Of a stretch of DNA of 64,000 nucleotides, positions 13,063 to 24,200 are shown in pieces (the first letter of the stretch is position 1; the number at the start of each line of letters is the position of its first letter). A program made the translations under genes and the position numbers. Location: positions 19,492,494 to 19,556,493 of the forward strand of contig NC_087082.1 of NCBI RefSeq assembly GCF_026151205.1. Reading direction: 5' to 3'. This stretch comes from Bolinopsis microptera (Eukaryota; Ctenophora; Tentaculata; Lobata; Bolinopsidae). The notes below the pieces were generated by a model that was given only the letters and a program-made list of their open reading frames with translations, had not been told where the DNA came from and searched no databases.

Positions 13063-13186
13063 GGCGCGCGCTACTTCGAAGAAATTTAGAAGAGTGACAT
13101 CAGTCAAGTAAAACACGAATTCAATTGTTTAGGGCTCAGATTTGACGGATGTTACTCGTCTAAATTTCTTCGAAGTAGCGCGCGCC
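13063..13186. mobile_element. 124-bp MITE-like hairpin
   Basis: The ends are a perfect 28-bp inverted repeat: the left arm begins ggcgcgcgctacttcgaaga and the right arm ends tcgaagtagcgcgcgcc. Similarity continues another 11 bp inward with two mismatches. The spacer of roughly 45 bp is non-coding. No clear target duplication was found. Confidence 0.8.
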
Positions 13187-13443
13187 GGGCCAAATCATTA
13201 ACAATGGTCAACCGTCAACCTATTATCGAATTGGATATCCATAAAACCTTACTATATATACCGGCTGATCGTGTTTGAAGGTGATCGCGTCTAGTATATA
13301 GCTCGTCTTTACAGCTCACGCACTTAAGTCTACTGGTCGTACACGTGACTTGCAGACACGCATTGCAATTTGCAACTCCCTTTCGTGACGCATTCCACCG
13401 TTGCAAGCTTCACCCGAAACATTTAAGTTAATCAAAGGACAGG

Positions 13444-14041
13444 TTGTATCACGTCGTGACTCGTGACACCCACGGTCGTTTCACTAGGTACATAGGTGAA
13501 ACAGGGTGATACAGGGGGAGCCGCGCATTTGTGTGACAAAGGACAGGAATGTGCAAAATTAAAGTTGCTAACACTATTTAAAAAAACGAACATTTTGCTA
13601 AAAACCGCGCGGTACGGAATACGGATGACAATATTTTTAAAACTTTTACCCCTTGTGAATGAGCCAATAAGGTACGTTTCTTGGGTGTACAAAATAATGT
13701 GGGAGAATTTTGCAACATAATATACAATTTACCATTTTGCAAAATTTACCACGTGCAACTAGCAAAAATGCACGTTTTATTTGATATAAGCCGTGTTTAT
13801 AGTTGATTAGCACTTATTGCTAGTATATAAATATTAAGCTGGATTGACGTTCCCACTCATGCGGTGTAAGAGTGTGAAAGTTTGGTAAATCACAACTAGG
13901 ATGTTGATGTACCAAAGTTTCGCACTAATAACTTGTCATACGTTGTATGACCCGCCGCGCACGAGTGCGCGGCTCCCCCTGTATCGTAGAAACTCTACAC
14001 TTATATAGTGAAGCGACAGTGGGGGTCACCACGTGATACAA
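13444..14041. mobile_element. Nonautonomous DNA transposon with about 85-bp terminal inverted repeats
   Basis: Starts ttgtatcacgtcgtgac and ends in the inverse (gtcaccacgtgatacaa). The arms stay similar for about 85 bp, ending in a perfect 20-bp inner block (gatacagggggagccgcgca at 13508 and its complement at 13966-13985). The interior is AT-rich with no transposase. Reading frames across 13432-13720 are incidental. No target duplication could be identified, so no superfamily is assigned. Confidence 0.72.
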
Positions 14042-14983
14042 CTAATAACAGGTTAATTATTATTAGTATTAGTAAATCCGTAATCAACACTTAATCACAA
14101 CACATGATCATTTAGATTAAACAACTATATCATATCTTTGGTAGGCATGGTAACGATATTTACAATTTAGTAATTGGTATTTCAGATCGGCCGGAAGAGA
14201 ACGACCTGCCCCAATTAGTGAGAGCTAGTTAACAAGATCACATGTGCGGCAGTAAATATCTCCATATTAATCAAGTAAGTCACTGATTCTTTTTTGTTTT
14301 TGTAGTCGTGTTGCGTGTTTTGCCTCCAATGTATTTGCTATGGTTACCAGGGAAAATTCCATAAACATGAGGTAAACAACACCTTGTTTACATTCCAAAC
14401 CATAATCCTCACTTTAGCCGATGGGACGACGAGACCGTCACATAAATTTAGTAACGTGAGATGATCGTCAATACGGGAGTTTGAGAATTGTTGTCGTGTT
14501 TAACTAATATTTGTTATAACCACACGGAATGAGATTGAGTTCTCTCACACGTGTTGAGGGGTTGATGCTGTTGTCGCACACCATAAATATAATATGCACA
14601 TCATTTCTGTGTTTTATCGAAGTTCCGAGTTTGCCTTTTTACACCGCTCAATCACCGACTGTATAATAACAACGCTTATATTTATTTAGTTACCTAGTTA
14701 CAATCCTTTACTTTTTGTTGGATCGAAATTTTGTTGCCTTGCTGCAAGAGTTTTCATCCATGATATGTTTTTGCAGTATATTAGTATACGTAACGAATTC
14801 AGTCGAAATGATAAGGCTGGGGCCTGGGCCATCTGTCTATATTGATCCCGCTGGGCCATCGCCCATCGTATAAAAATATAAAATTTTTCATAATTATCAT
14901 CTGGATTCATTTTTTTACTTTCATTTAAATAAGGATCAGAGGTTAGAAAAGTAGAGTTCCACAACAGATTCAGGGAAATGCTC
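14042..14983. other. Unassigned AT-rich stretch
   Basis: No gene recognised. A 95-codon minus-strand frame at 14698-14985 has no recognisable domain and no splice partners. This is the presumed promoter side of the LU-domain gene. Confidence 0.4.
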
Positions 14984-15082
14984 AAATGTATACTTAGTCT
15001 GATAAAAATGTATACTTAGTCTGATAAAAATGTATACTTAGTCTGATAAAAATGTATACTTAGTCTGATAAAAATTTATACA
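14984..15082. repeat. 22-bp tandem repeat ending at the LU-gene start codon
   Basis: Four to five copies of a 22-bp unit (gataaaaatgtatacttagt plus ct). The final partial copy changes to gataaaaatttatacag and runs directly into the ATG at 15085. The array therefore duplicates the sequence just 5' of the first coding exon, including an AG that could act as a 3' splice site. Confidence 0.88.
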
Positions 15083-15084
15083 GA

Positions 15085-15213
15085 ATGAAGGAGACCTTGG
15101 TTGTTATAGTTCTACTGGTGTGTTCACTACCCGCAGTTTTATGCATCTCCTGTTATTCATGTTCCACTTTTGAGGTGGAGCCCGGACTAGACGAGCCAAC
15201 CAGCCACTTACGG
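15085..15213 (+). CDS. LU gene exon 1: signal peptide and first cysteines
   Basis: ATG at 15085 follows the 22-bp array. It encodes the signal peptide and ISCYSCSTFEVEPGLDEP. The frame closes at CGG with donor gtccgt at 15214, a weak donor chosen because phase 0 fits exon 2; read-through gives only 71 residues. Confidence 0.8.
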
Positions 15214-18200
15214 GTCCGTTATTACTCTTTTCCACTCATTTTCACTCTTTGGGATGTTATTTTACTATCGAAGTGTTATAGTATGCAGTGTTGTCTATAG
15301 ACAATATATAATAAATTATGTTATTACTCTTTGCCGTGCTACTTCATTTTGCGTTCATCTTTCAATATTTTTGGCCAAATCAAATTTAGACTTACAGAAT
15401 TGACAGTCTAGTTTGGTCCATATTAATAATAATATGCTACTTCGTAAAATGTTTTATCTTCAGCAATACGTGATTGACAACCAGCATTTTACGTTGATAT
15501 CACAAAGTTTGAGCACGGACTGTGATGCAAGTGGTGGTAAAAAGTGCGCGGGGGACCGCTGTATCGCTAGCCATATCAAGTAATTTCTTGTTGATTTATT
15601 ATAACTCTTTGTTTTTAAATTTGCAGATTAGCCTTAGGATTCCGATTAAAATTATGATTAACGAACGTAATTAAAAAGCAAATTTTTTGTTTTTCACTTA
15701 AAGAAGAAGTTTCATAACTTGTCAATCATATCAATCAAAGTCAAAACAAAAACTGTACTATAATTTAATGGTAAAATCACAGTTCTCTCAAAAATCTGCC
15801 AAGCTTTAATCTATCCCATTCCATTCAGCGTGAGGGGCATTAATGTAATTCCCCTTCTTATATTCCTCACTCTCAAACCACTCCCTCAGATTTGGTAACT
15901 CCTTAAATCTTAACAAATAATTTAGGACATTGTTGCAGCTTGTGAAGGCCTCAGGTAGAAACTGTCTCAGTTGATCCAGATATTCGTAAAGAAGGAAGTC
16001 CACATAAATAGTAGAGGCTCTTACGGGCAAAAAGACGTGTTTTCTGCTACGAGTTTAGAGACCTAACCGCTAATTGGACACAATAGTATGATGTCTAAGG
16101 ATCGATAATATGTTAAGAAGTATAAATTTGGCCTTATTAGTCACGTGCTATACCAATGCGCGTTTTAAACTTTGACAGTCTATTACTCTAAGGCAAATAG
16201 AGTAATTATATTCATATTTTGTCAGCAATAAGATCACATTATTTTCTATTTAGTGTGAAAATATGAGCTAGAACGGACATAATCTCGCTGAGTTATAGCT
16301 GTTTGAAATTTATGATGAACGCGCGGGTGCCAATTGATAACAACTAAATGCTTTTGCGCGTAGTGCGCGTCGAAAATTTGGCAAAAACGCTTGCGGAGTG
16401 AAAATATTCAAACTTCGATAAAGTATATAAAGTGGGTACTTCTCGGAAAGGAAAAATTTAGGCAAACACGATGTGACTATTTTTGGGTTAATTTAATACA
16501 ACTGCAAAAAATTATTCAAACTTCAAGCAAAAAAGTCAAAATTTTTACCACTTTTTTGGATTTTTACCTCAGAACAAATAGAGGGATTTGTTTTATTTTT
16601 ATACAATCTTGTGCGGCTGTCTTTTAGCTATCTTTATGCAAGTTTTGCCGACATGCCAACAAAATTAACTTGCTCAAAATATCAAAAAACATGGTTTTTT
16701 GGCCTATTTTTGGCCCAAAAATCGGTTTTTTGCGATTTTACCCCAGAACAATCAGTCCAATCATCTTGAAACCACTTTCAATCGATTCTACGGTCAAAAA
16801 TACGTCTAGTAAGGTGTATCTGGGGTCCCTAACGTATCGAGCAGACAATGCCCGTAAGAGCCTCTACTAAAACAGGCTTATCCCCCAGCAGAAATTTCTT
16901 AGTCAGAGTCTTCTCGAACTTTGGAATCCTCTCTCTCAGTCTCCGGAGTAAAGTTCTTTTCATGAACTCGTGGTCGAAGACCCCCTTCTCAGATGCTGGA
17001 AAAGGTCCACGTGCGCCGTAATAATCATAGCATGCAGCTGTTAATCTATTGCGTAGATCATAGATTTCCTGCTCAACAACTTCACACAAAACCAACTCCT
17101 CTGCACTAGTCGGGTACAACCCAAACTTCCTACCAAGATACCTCATGATCGTAATACTCTGAGTTACCTTCTTCCCGTCGTCCTCGATAAAGGGCAAGTT
17201 CCCAAATGGCATGTCCTCTTGATCCCTCATGCTAACATACTCTCTAAAGGATCCAGCAGTCGGCTGTAAAGCATTGTCTTCCCAGTCCTCGTTTTGATAT
17301 CGGAGAATGTGTCTGATTGGCTCTCCCAAGGCTCGGATAGACCAGTATGTTAGTTTTATTGTCATTTCCTAAATAAGAAGGTTGAGGTAGACCAGTATGT
17401 TAGTTTTATTGTCATTTCCTAAATAAGAAGGTTGAGGTAGACCAGTATGTTAGTTTTATTGTCATTTCCTAAATAAGCATAGATGATACGTACGAACTCT
17501 ACGAACTCCTCAGTGACAACGAACTCTACGAACTCATCAACCCAAAATTACGAACTCTTGAGGAGTTCGTTTTGTACAACTTACGTAAAATGAAATTAAA
17601 CAGAAATTGTATTTACAATTCAGCCAATTCAACACATAACATACGATTGTAAAACAACTAAATATATTGGTACTCGAAACTTCTACCACGCGTCGCGTGT
17701 ACACTGTACATTTCACAGTACAAGGACTGGTCGATCGACTGGAACATTCTGGCGCCAATAGTTTGCGCGCGCACGTTCCCTGGACACGTTGCAGAAAACT
17801 TCAACTTGTACTTCTGGCGTTGCGTTTCGTTTTCTTCTGCTGTAAACAGCTGTGATCACACCGAATGTACATTGTACATTCAGTGTTCATGTATGATGTA
17901 TACATTTTATTTTGCCATGTACAGCAGACTGAACTATTTGAAATTGAAGTGCACTGTGTATAGACTTATAGGTATAGTTGATGATTCAAATGTCATTGTA
18001 GGTACAACTTTACAACAAGTTAGTAAAATTTAACATTCTGTATTGCTCGTTATTTATTTATTTATACAAAAATATTATAGTTTTATTCTTTATTTTTACC
18101 CCAATAAATATCTGAGATCATGCGAGAAATCCTGAGCTGATTACTTTAAAAAAAAAACATTTTCCATGTTTTTTTTTGAAAAATTGACTAACGAACTCCA

Positions 18201-21200
18201 ACGAACTCTAACGAACTCCAAATTTTGAACGAACTCCACGAACTCTACGCCAAAAATCAACGAACTCCGCATCTATGTAAATAAGAAGGTTGAGGTAGAC
18301 CAGTATGTTAGTTTTATTGTCATTTCCTAAATAAGAAGGTTGAGGTAGACCAGTATGTTAGTTTTATTGTCATTTCCTAAATAAGAAGGTTGAGGTAGAC
18401 CAGTATGTTAGTTTTATTGTCATTTCCTAAATAAGAAGGTTGAGGTAGACCAGTATGTTAGTTTTATTGTCATTTCCTAAATAAGAAGGTTGAGATAGAC
18501 CAGTATGTTAGTTTTATTGTCATTTCCTAAATAAGAAGGTTGAGGTAGACCAGTATGTTAGTTTTATTGTCATTTCCTAAATAAGAAGGTTGAGGTAGAC
18601 CAGTATGTTAGTTTTATTGTCATTTCCTAAATAAGAAGGTTGAGGTAGACCAGTATGTTAGTTTTATTGTCATTTCCTAAATAAGAAGGTTGAGGTAGAC
18701 CAGTATGTTAGTTTTATTGTCATTTCCTAAATAAGAAGGTTGAGGTAGACCAGTATGTTAGTTTTATTGTCATTTCCTAAATAAGAAGGTTGAGGTAGAC
18801 CAGTATGTTAGTTTTATTGTCATTTCCTAAATAAGAAGTGTGAGGTAGACCAGTATGTTAGTTTTATTGTCATTTCCTAAATGAGAAGGTTGAGGTAGAC
18901 CAGTATGTTAGTTTTATTGTCATTTCCTAAATGAGAAGGTTGAGGTAGACCAGTATGTTAGTTTTATTGTCATTTCCTAAATAAGAAGGTTGAGGTAGAC
19001 CAGTATGTTAGTTTTATTGTCATTTCCTAAATAAGAAGGTTGAGGTAGACCAGTATGTTAGTTTTATTGTCATTTCCTAAATAAGAAGGTTGAGGTAGAC
19101 CAGTATGTTAGTTTTATTGTCATTTCCTAAATAAGAAGGTTGAGGTAGACCAGTATGTTAGTTTTATTGTCATTTCCTAAATAAGAAGGTTGAGGTAGAC
19201 CAGTATGTTAGTTTTATTGTCATTTCCTAAATAAGAAGGTTGAGGTAGACCAGTATGTTAGTTTTATTGTCATTTCCTAAATAAGAAGGTTGAGGTAGAC
19301 CAGTATGTTAGTTTTATTGTCATTTCCTAAATGAGAAGGTTGAGGTAGACCAGTATGTTAGTTTTATTGTCATTTCCTAAATAAGAAGGTTGAGGTAGAC
19401 CAGTATGTTAGTTTTATTGTCATTTCCTAAATGAGAAGGTTGAGGTAGACCAGTATGTTAGTTTTATTGTCATTTCCTAAATGAGAAGGTTGAGGTAGAC
19501 CAGTATGTTAGTTTTATTGTCATTTCCTAAATGAGAAGGTTGAGGTAGACCAGTATGTTAGTTTTATTGTCATTTCCTAAATGAGAAGGTTGAGGTAGAC
19601 CAGTATGTTAGTTTTATTGTCATTTCCTAAATGAGAAGGTTGAGGTAGACCAGTATGTTAGTTTTATTGTCATTTCCTAAATAAGAAGGTTGAGGTAGAC
19701 CAGTATGTTAGTTTTATTGTCATTTCCTAAATAAGAAGGTTGAGGTAGACCAGTATGTTAGTTTTATTGTCATTTCCTAAATAAGAAGGTTGAGGTAGAC
19801 CAGTATGTTAGTTTTATTGTCATTTCCTAAATGAGAAGGTTGAGGTAGACCAGTATGTTAGTTTTATTGTCATTTCCTAAATAAGAAGGTTGAGGTAGAC
19901 CAGTATGTTAGTTTTATTGTCATTTCCTAAATAAGAAGGTTGAGGTAGACCAGTATGTTAGTTTTATTGTCATTTCCTAAATGAGAAGGTTGAGGTAGAC
20001 CAGTATGTTAGTTTTATTGTCATTTCCTAAATAAGAAGGTTGAGGTAGACCAGTATGTTAGTTTTATTGTCATTTCCTAAATGAGAAGGTTGAGGTAGAC
20101 CAGTATGTTAGTTTTATTGTCATTTCCTAAATGAGAAGGTTGAGGTAGACCAGTATGTTAGTTTTATTGTCATTTCCTAAATGAGAAGGTTGAGGTAGAC
20201 CAGTATGTTAGTTTTATTGTCATTTCCTAAATAAGAAGGTTGAGGTAGACCAGTATGTTAGTTTTATTGTCATTTCCTAAATAAGAAGGTTGAGGTAGAC
20301 CAGTATGTTAGTTTTATTGTCATTTCCTAAATGAGAAGGTTGAGGTAGACCAGTATGTTAGTTTTATTGTCATTTCCTAAATGAGAAGGTTGAGGTAGAC
20401 CAGTATGTTAGTTTTATTGTCATTTCCTAAATAAGAAGGTTGAGGTAGACCAGTATGTTAGTTTTATTGTCATTTCCTAAATAAGAAGGTTGAGGTAGAC
20501 CAGTATGTTAGTTTTATTGTCATTTCCTAAATAAGAAGGTTGAGGTAGACCAGTATGTTAGTTTTATTGTCATTTCCTAAATGAGAAGGTTGAGGTAGAC
20601 CAGTATGTTAGTTTTATTGTCATTTCCTAAATGAGAAGGTTGAGGTAGACCAGTATGTTAGTTTTATTGTCATTTCCTAAATAAGAAGGTTGAGGTAGAC
20701 CAGTATGTTAGTTTTATTGTCATTTCCTAAATGAGAAGGTTGAGGTAGACCAGTATGTTAGTTTTATTGTCATTTCCTAAATGAGAAGGTTGAGATAGAC
20801 CAGTATGTTAGTTTTATTGTCATTTCCTAAATGAGAAGGTTGAGGTAGACCAGTATGTTAGTTTTATTGTCATTTCCTAAATGAGAAGGTTGAGGTAGAC
20901 CAGTATGTTAGTTTTATTGTCATTTCCTAAATAAGAAGGTTGAGGTAGACCAGTCCTCCTCCTCCCCAGTCCTCCTCCTCCTGAGTCCTCGTCCTGGGTC
21001 CTCCTCTTCATACTCCTCCTCTTCCTCCTCAGTCCTCAGTCCTCCTCCTCATCCTTCTCCTCAGTCCTTCATCCTCCTCCTCAGTCCTCCCCCAGTCCCC
21101 CTCATCCTCCTCCTATTCAGTCCTCCTCCTCCTCCTCCTCCTCCTCCTCCTCCTCCTCAGTCCTCCTCCTTCTCAGTCCTCCTTAGTCCTCCTCCTTCTC

Positions 21201-24200
21201 CTCCTGAGTCCTCCTCCTGCTCCTCCTCCTCTTCCCTCTCGGTCATCCTCCTCAGCCATCCTCCTTAGTCCTCCTCAGTCCTCCTCCTCAGTCCTCCTCC
21301 TCCTGGGTCCTCCTCCTCCTCTTCATCCTCCTCCTCTTCCTCCTCGGTCCTCAGTCCTCGGTCCTCAGTCCTCGGTCCTCATCCTTCTCACCAGTCCTCC
21401 TCCTCCTCAGTCCTCTCCCAGTCCCCCTCCTTCTCCTCCTCCTATTCAGTCCTCCTCCTCCTCCTCAGTTCTCCTCAGTCCTCCTTCTCATTTCTCCTAA
21501 GTCCTCCTCCTGAGTCCTCCTCCTCCTCTTCCTCCTGAGTCCTCCTCCTCCTCCCTCTCAGTCATCCTCCTCAGCCATCCTCCTCAGCCATCCTCCTCAG
21601 CCATCCTCCTCAGCCATCCTCCTCAGTACTCCTCAGTCTTCCACCGTTCGGTACCCTATATTTTCAAAACGGACAAAAAATAGAGCGGATAAAAACGGAC
21701 AAAAATGGACAAAAATGGAAATAACATTTAGATGCTTCCTCCTCCTACTCTTCCTCCTCCTCCTCCTGGGTCTTCCTGATCTTCCTCAGTCCTCTTCCTC
21801 CTCCCCTCCTCCTCCTACTCCTCCTCCTCGTCCTCAGTCCTCCTCATCAGTCCTCAACAGTCCTCCTCCTCCCCAGTCCTCCTCCTCCTCCTGGGGCCTT
21901 TTCCTGGGTCCTCCTCCTGGGTCCTCCTCCTCCTAGGTCCTCCTTCTCCTCCTCAGTCCTTCTCCTCCTCCTCCTCAGTCCTCTTCCTCCTCTTCCTCCT
22001 CCTCCTCCCTCTCAGTCATCCTCCTCAGCCATCCTCCTCAGGCCTCAGCCATCCTCCTGGGTCCTCCTCCTTCTCAGTCCTCTTCAGTCCTCCTCCTGAG
22101 TCCTCCTCCTCCTGAGTCATCCTCCTCAGTTCTCCTCCTCCTCCACCTAGGTCATCCTTCTGGGAAAAATTCTCAAAATGTTTGTCCGCTAATGTCCACC
22201 AATGTCCGTCCGAGTCCGCCAATGTCCGTCCGGGTCCGCAAATGTCCGTCCGAGTCCGCCGGTGTCCGTCCGGGTCCGCCGGTGTCCGTCCGAGTCCGCC
22301 AGTGTCCGTCCGTGTCCGCCAATGTCCCAAAAAACACGTCCGTTGTCTCATAGAATCCAAAAAGGACAGGACATGGGCGGACATAGACGGACATGACACC
22401 CCCCCCCCTATGTCACCAAACTAAACCAATAAGTAATTTTAGATTGTTATATTTTTCTATATAGTTTATATAACAAGTATATTGACGTAGTGGATGGTTG
22501 AGGGGGTTTCAAGCACAGGTCACTCTCAAATCCTAAAGATAAGCAGTGGCCTTCGGCACTTGAAACCTCTTCAAACCTCCCCTGATATATTTATTATTGA
22601 TATTGTTTGATTGTGCCGTAAAAATAAATATTTGTTTTATTAAATATTTGTTTTATTAGTATGTTAGTTTTATTGTCATTTCCTAAATAAGAAGGTTGAG
22701 GTAGACCAGTATGTTAGTTTTATTGTCATTTCCTAAATAAGAAGGTTGAGGTAGACCAGTATGTTAGTTTTATTGTCATTTCCTAAATGAGAAGGTTGAG
22801 GTAGACCAGTATGTTAGTTTTATTGTCATTTCCTAAATAAGAAGGTTGAGGTAGACCAGTATGTTAGTTTTATTGTCATTTCCTAAATAAGAAGGTTGAG
22901 GTAGACCAGTATGTTAGTTTTATTGTCATTTCCTAAATAAGAAGGTTGAGGTAGACCAGTATGTTAGTTTTATTGTCATTTCCTAAATAAGAAGGTTGAG
23001 GTAGACCAGTATGTTAGTTTTATTGTCATTTCCTAAATAAGAAGGTTGAGATAGACCAGTATGTTAGTTTTATTGTCATTTCCTAAATAAGAAGGTTGAG
23101 GTAGACCAGTATGTTAGTTTTATTGTCATTTCCTAAATAAGAAGGTTGAGGTAGACCAGTATGTTAGTTTTATTGTCATTTCCTAAATAAGAAGGTTGAG
23201 GTAGACCAGTATGTTAGTTTTATTGTCATTTCCTAAATAAGAAGGTTGAGGTAGACCAGTATGTTAGTTTTATTGTCATTTCCTAAATAAGAAGGTTGAG
23301 GTAGACCAGTATGTTAGTTTTATTGTCATTTCCTAAATAAGAAGGTTGAGGTAGACCAGTATGTTAGTTTTATTGTCATTTCCTAAATAAGAAGGTTGAG
23401 ATAGACCAGTATGTTAGTTTTATTGTCATTTCCTAAATAAGAAGGTTGAGGTAGACCAGTATGTTAGTTTTATTGTCATTTCCTAAATGAGAAGGTTGAG
23501 GTAGACCAGTATGTTAGTTTTATTGTCATTTCCTAAATAAGAAGGTTGAGGTAGACCAGTATGTTAGTTTTATTGTCATTTCCTAAATAAGAAGGTTGAG
23601 GTAGACCAGTATGTTAGTTTTATTGTCATTTCCTAAATAAGAAGGTTGAGGTAGACCAGTATGTTAGTTTTATTGTCATTTCCTAAATAAGAAGGTTGAG
23701 GTAGACCAGTATGTTAGTTTTATTGTCATTTCCTAAATAAGAAGGTTGAGGTAGACCAGTATGTTAGTTTTATTGTCATTTCCTAAATAAGAAGGTTGAG
23801 GTAGACCAGTATGTTAGTTTTATTGTCATTTCCTAAATAAGAAGGTTGAGGTAGACCAGTATGTTAGTTTTATTGTCATTTCCTAAATAAGAAGGTTGAG
23901 GTAGACCAGTATGTTAGTTTTATTGTCATTTCCTAAATAAGAAGGTTGAGGTAGACCAGTATGTTAGTTTTATTGTCATTTCCTAAATAAGAAGGTTGAG
24001 GTAGACCAGTATGTTAGTTTTATTGTCATTTCCTAAATAAGAAGGTTGAGGTAGACCAGTATGTTAGTTTTATTGTCATTTCCTAAATAAGAAGGTTGAG
24101 GTAGACCAGTATGTTAGTTTTATTGTCATTTCCTAAATAAGAAGGTTGAGGTAGACCAGTATGTTAGTTTTATTGTCATTTCCTAAATAAGAAGGTTGAG

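Noticed and set aside
16391..16870. Frames inside the element that splits the GST
   Set aside because: AT-rich, low-complexity, no transposase motifs.
17537..18033. Short frames inside the hAT-like element as a possible transposase
   Set aside because: Too short, no dimerisation-domain or RNase H-like motifs; the element is best seen as nonautonomous.
21715..22424. Pro/Ser-rich and Val-Arg-Pro-rich frames
   Set aside because: Low-complexity translations of pyrimidine-rich and GTCC repeats, open in several frames at once.
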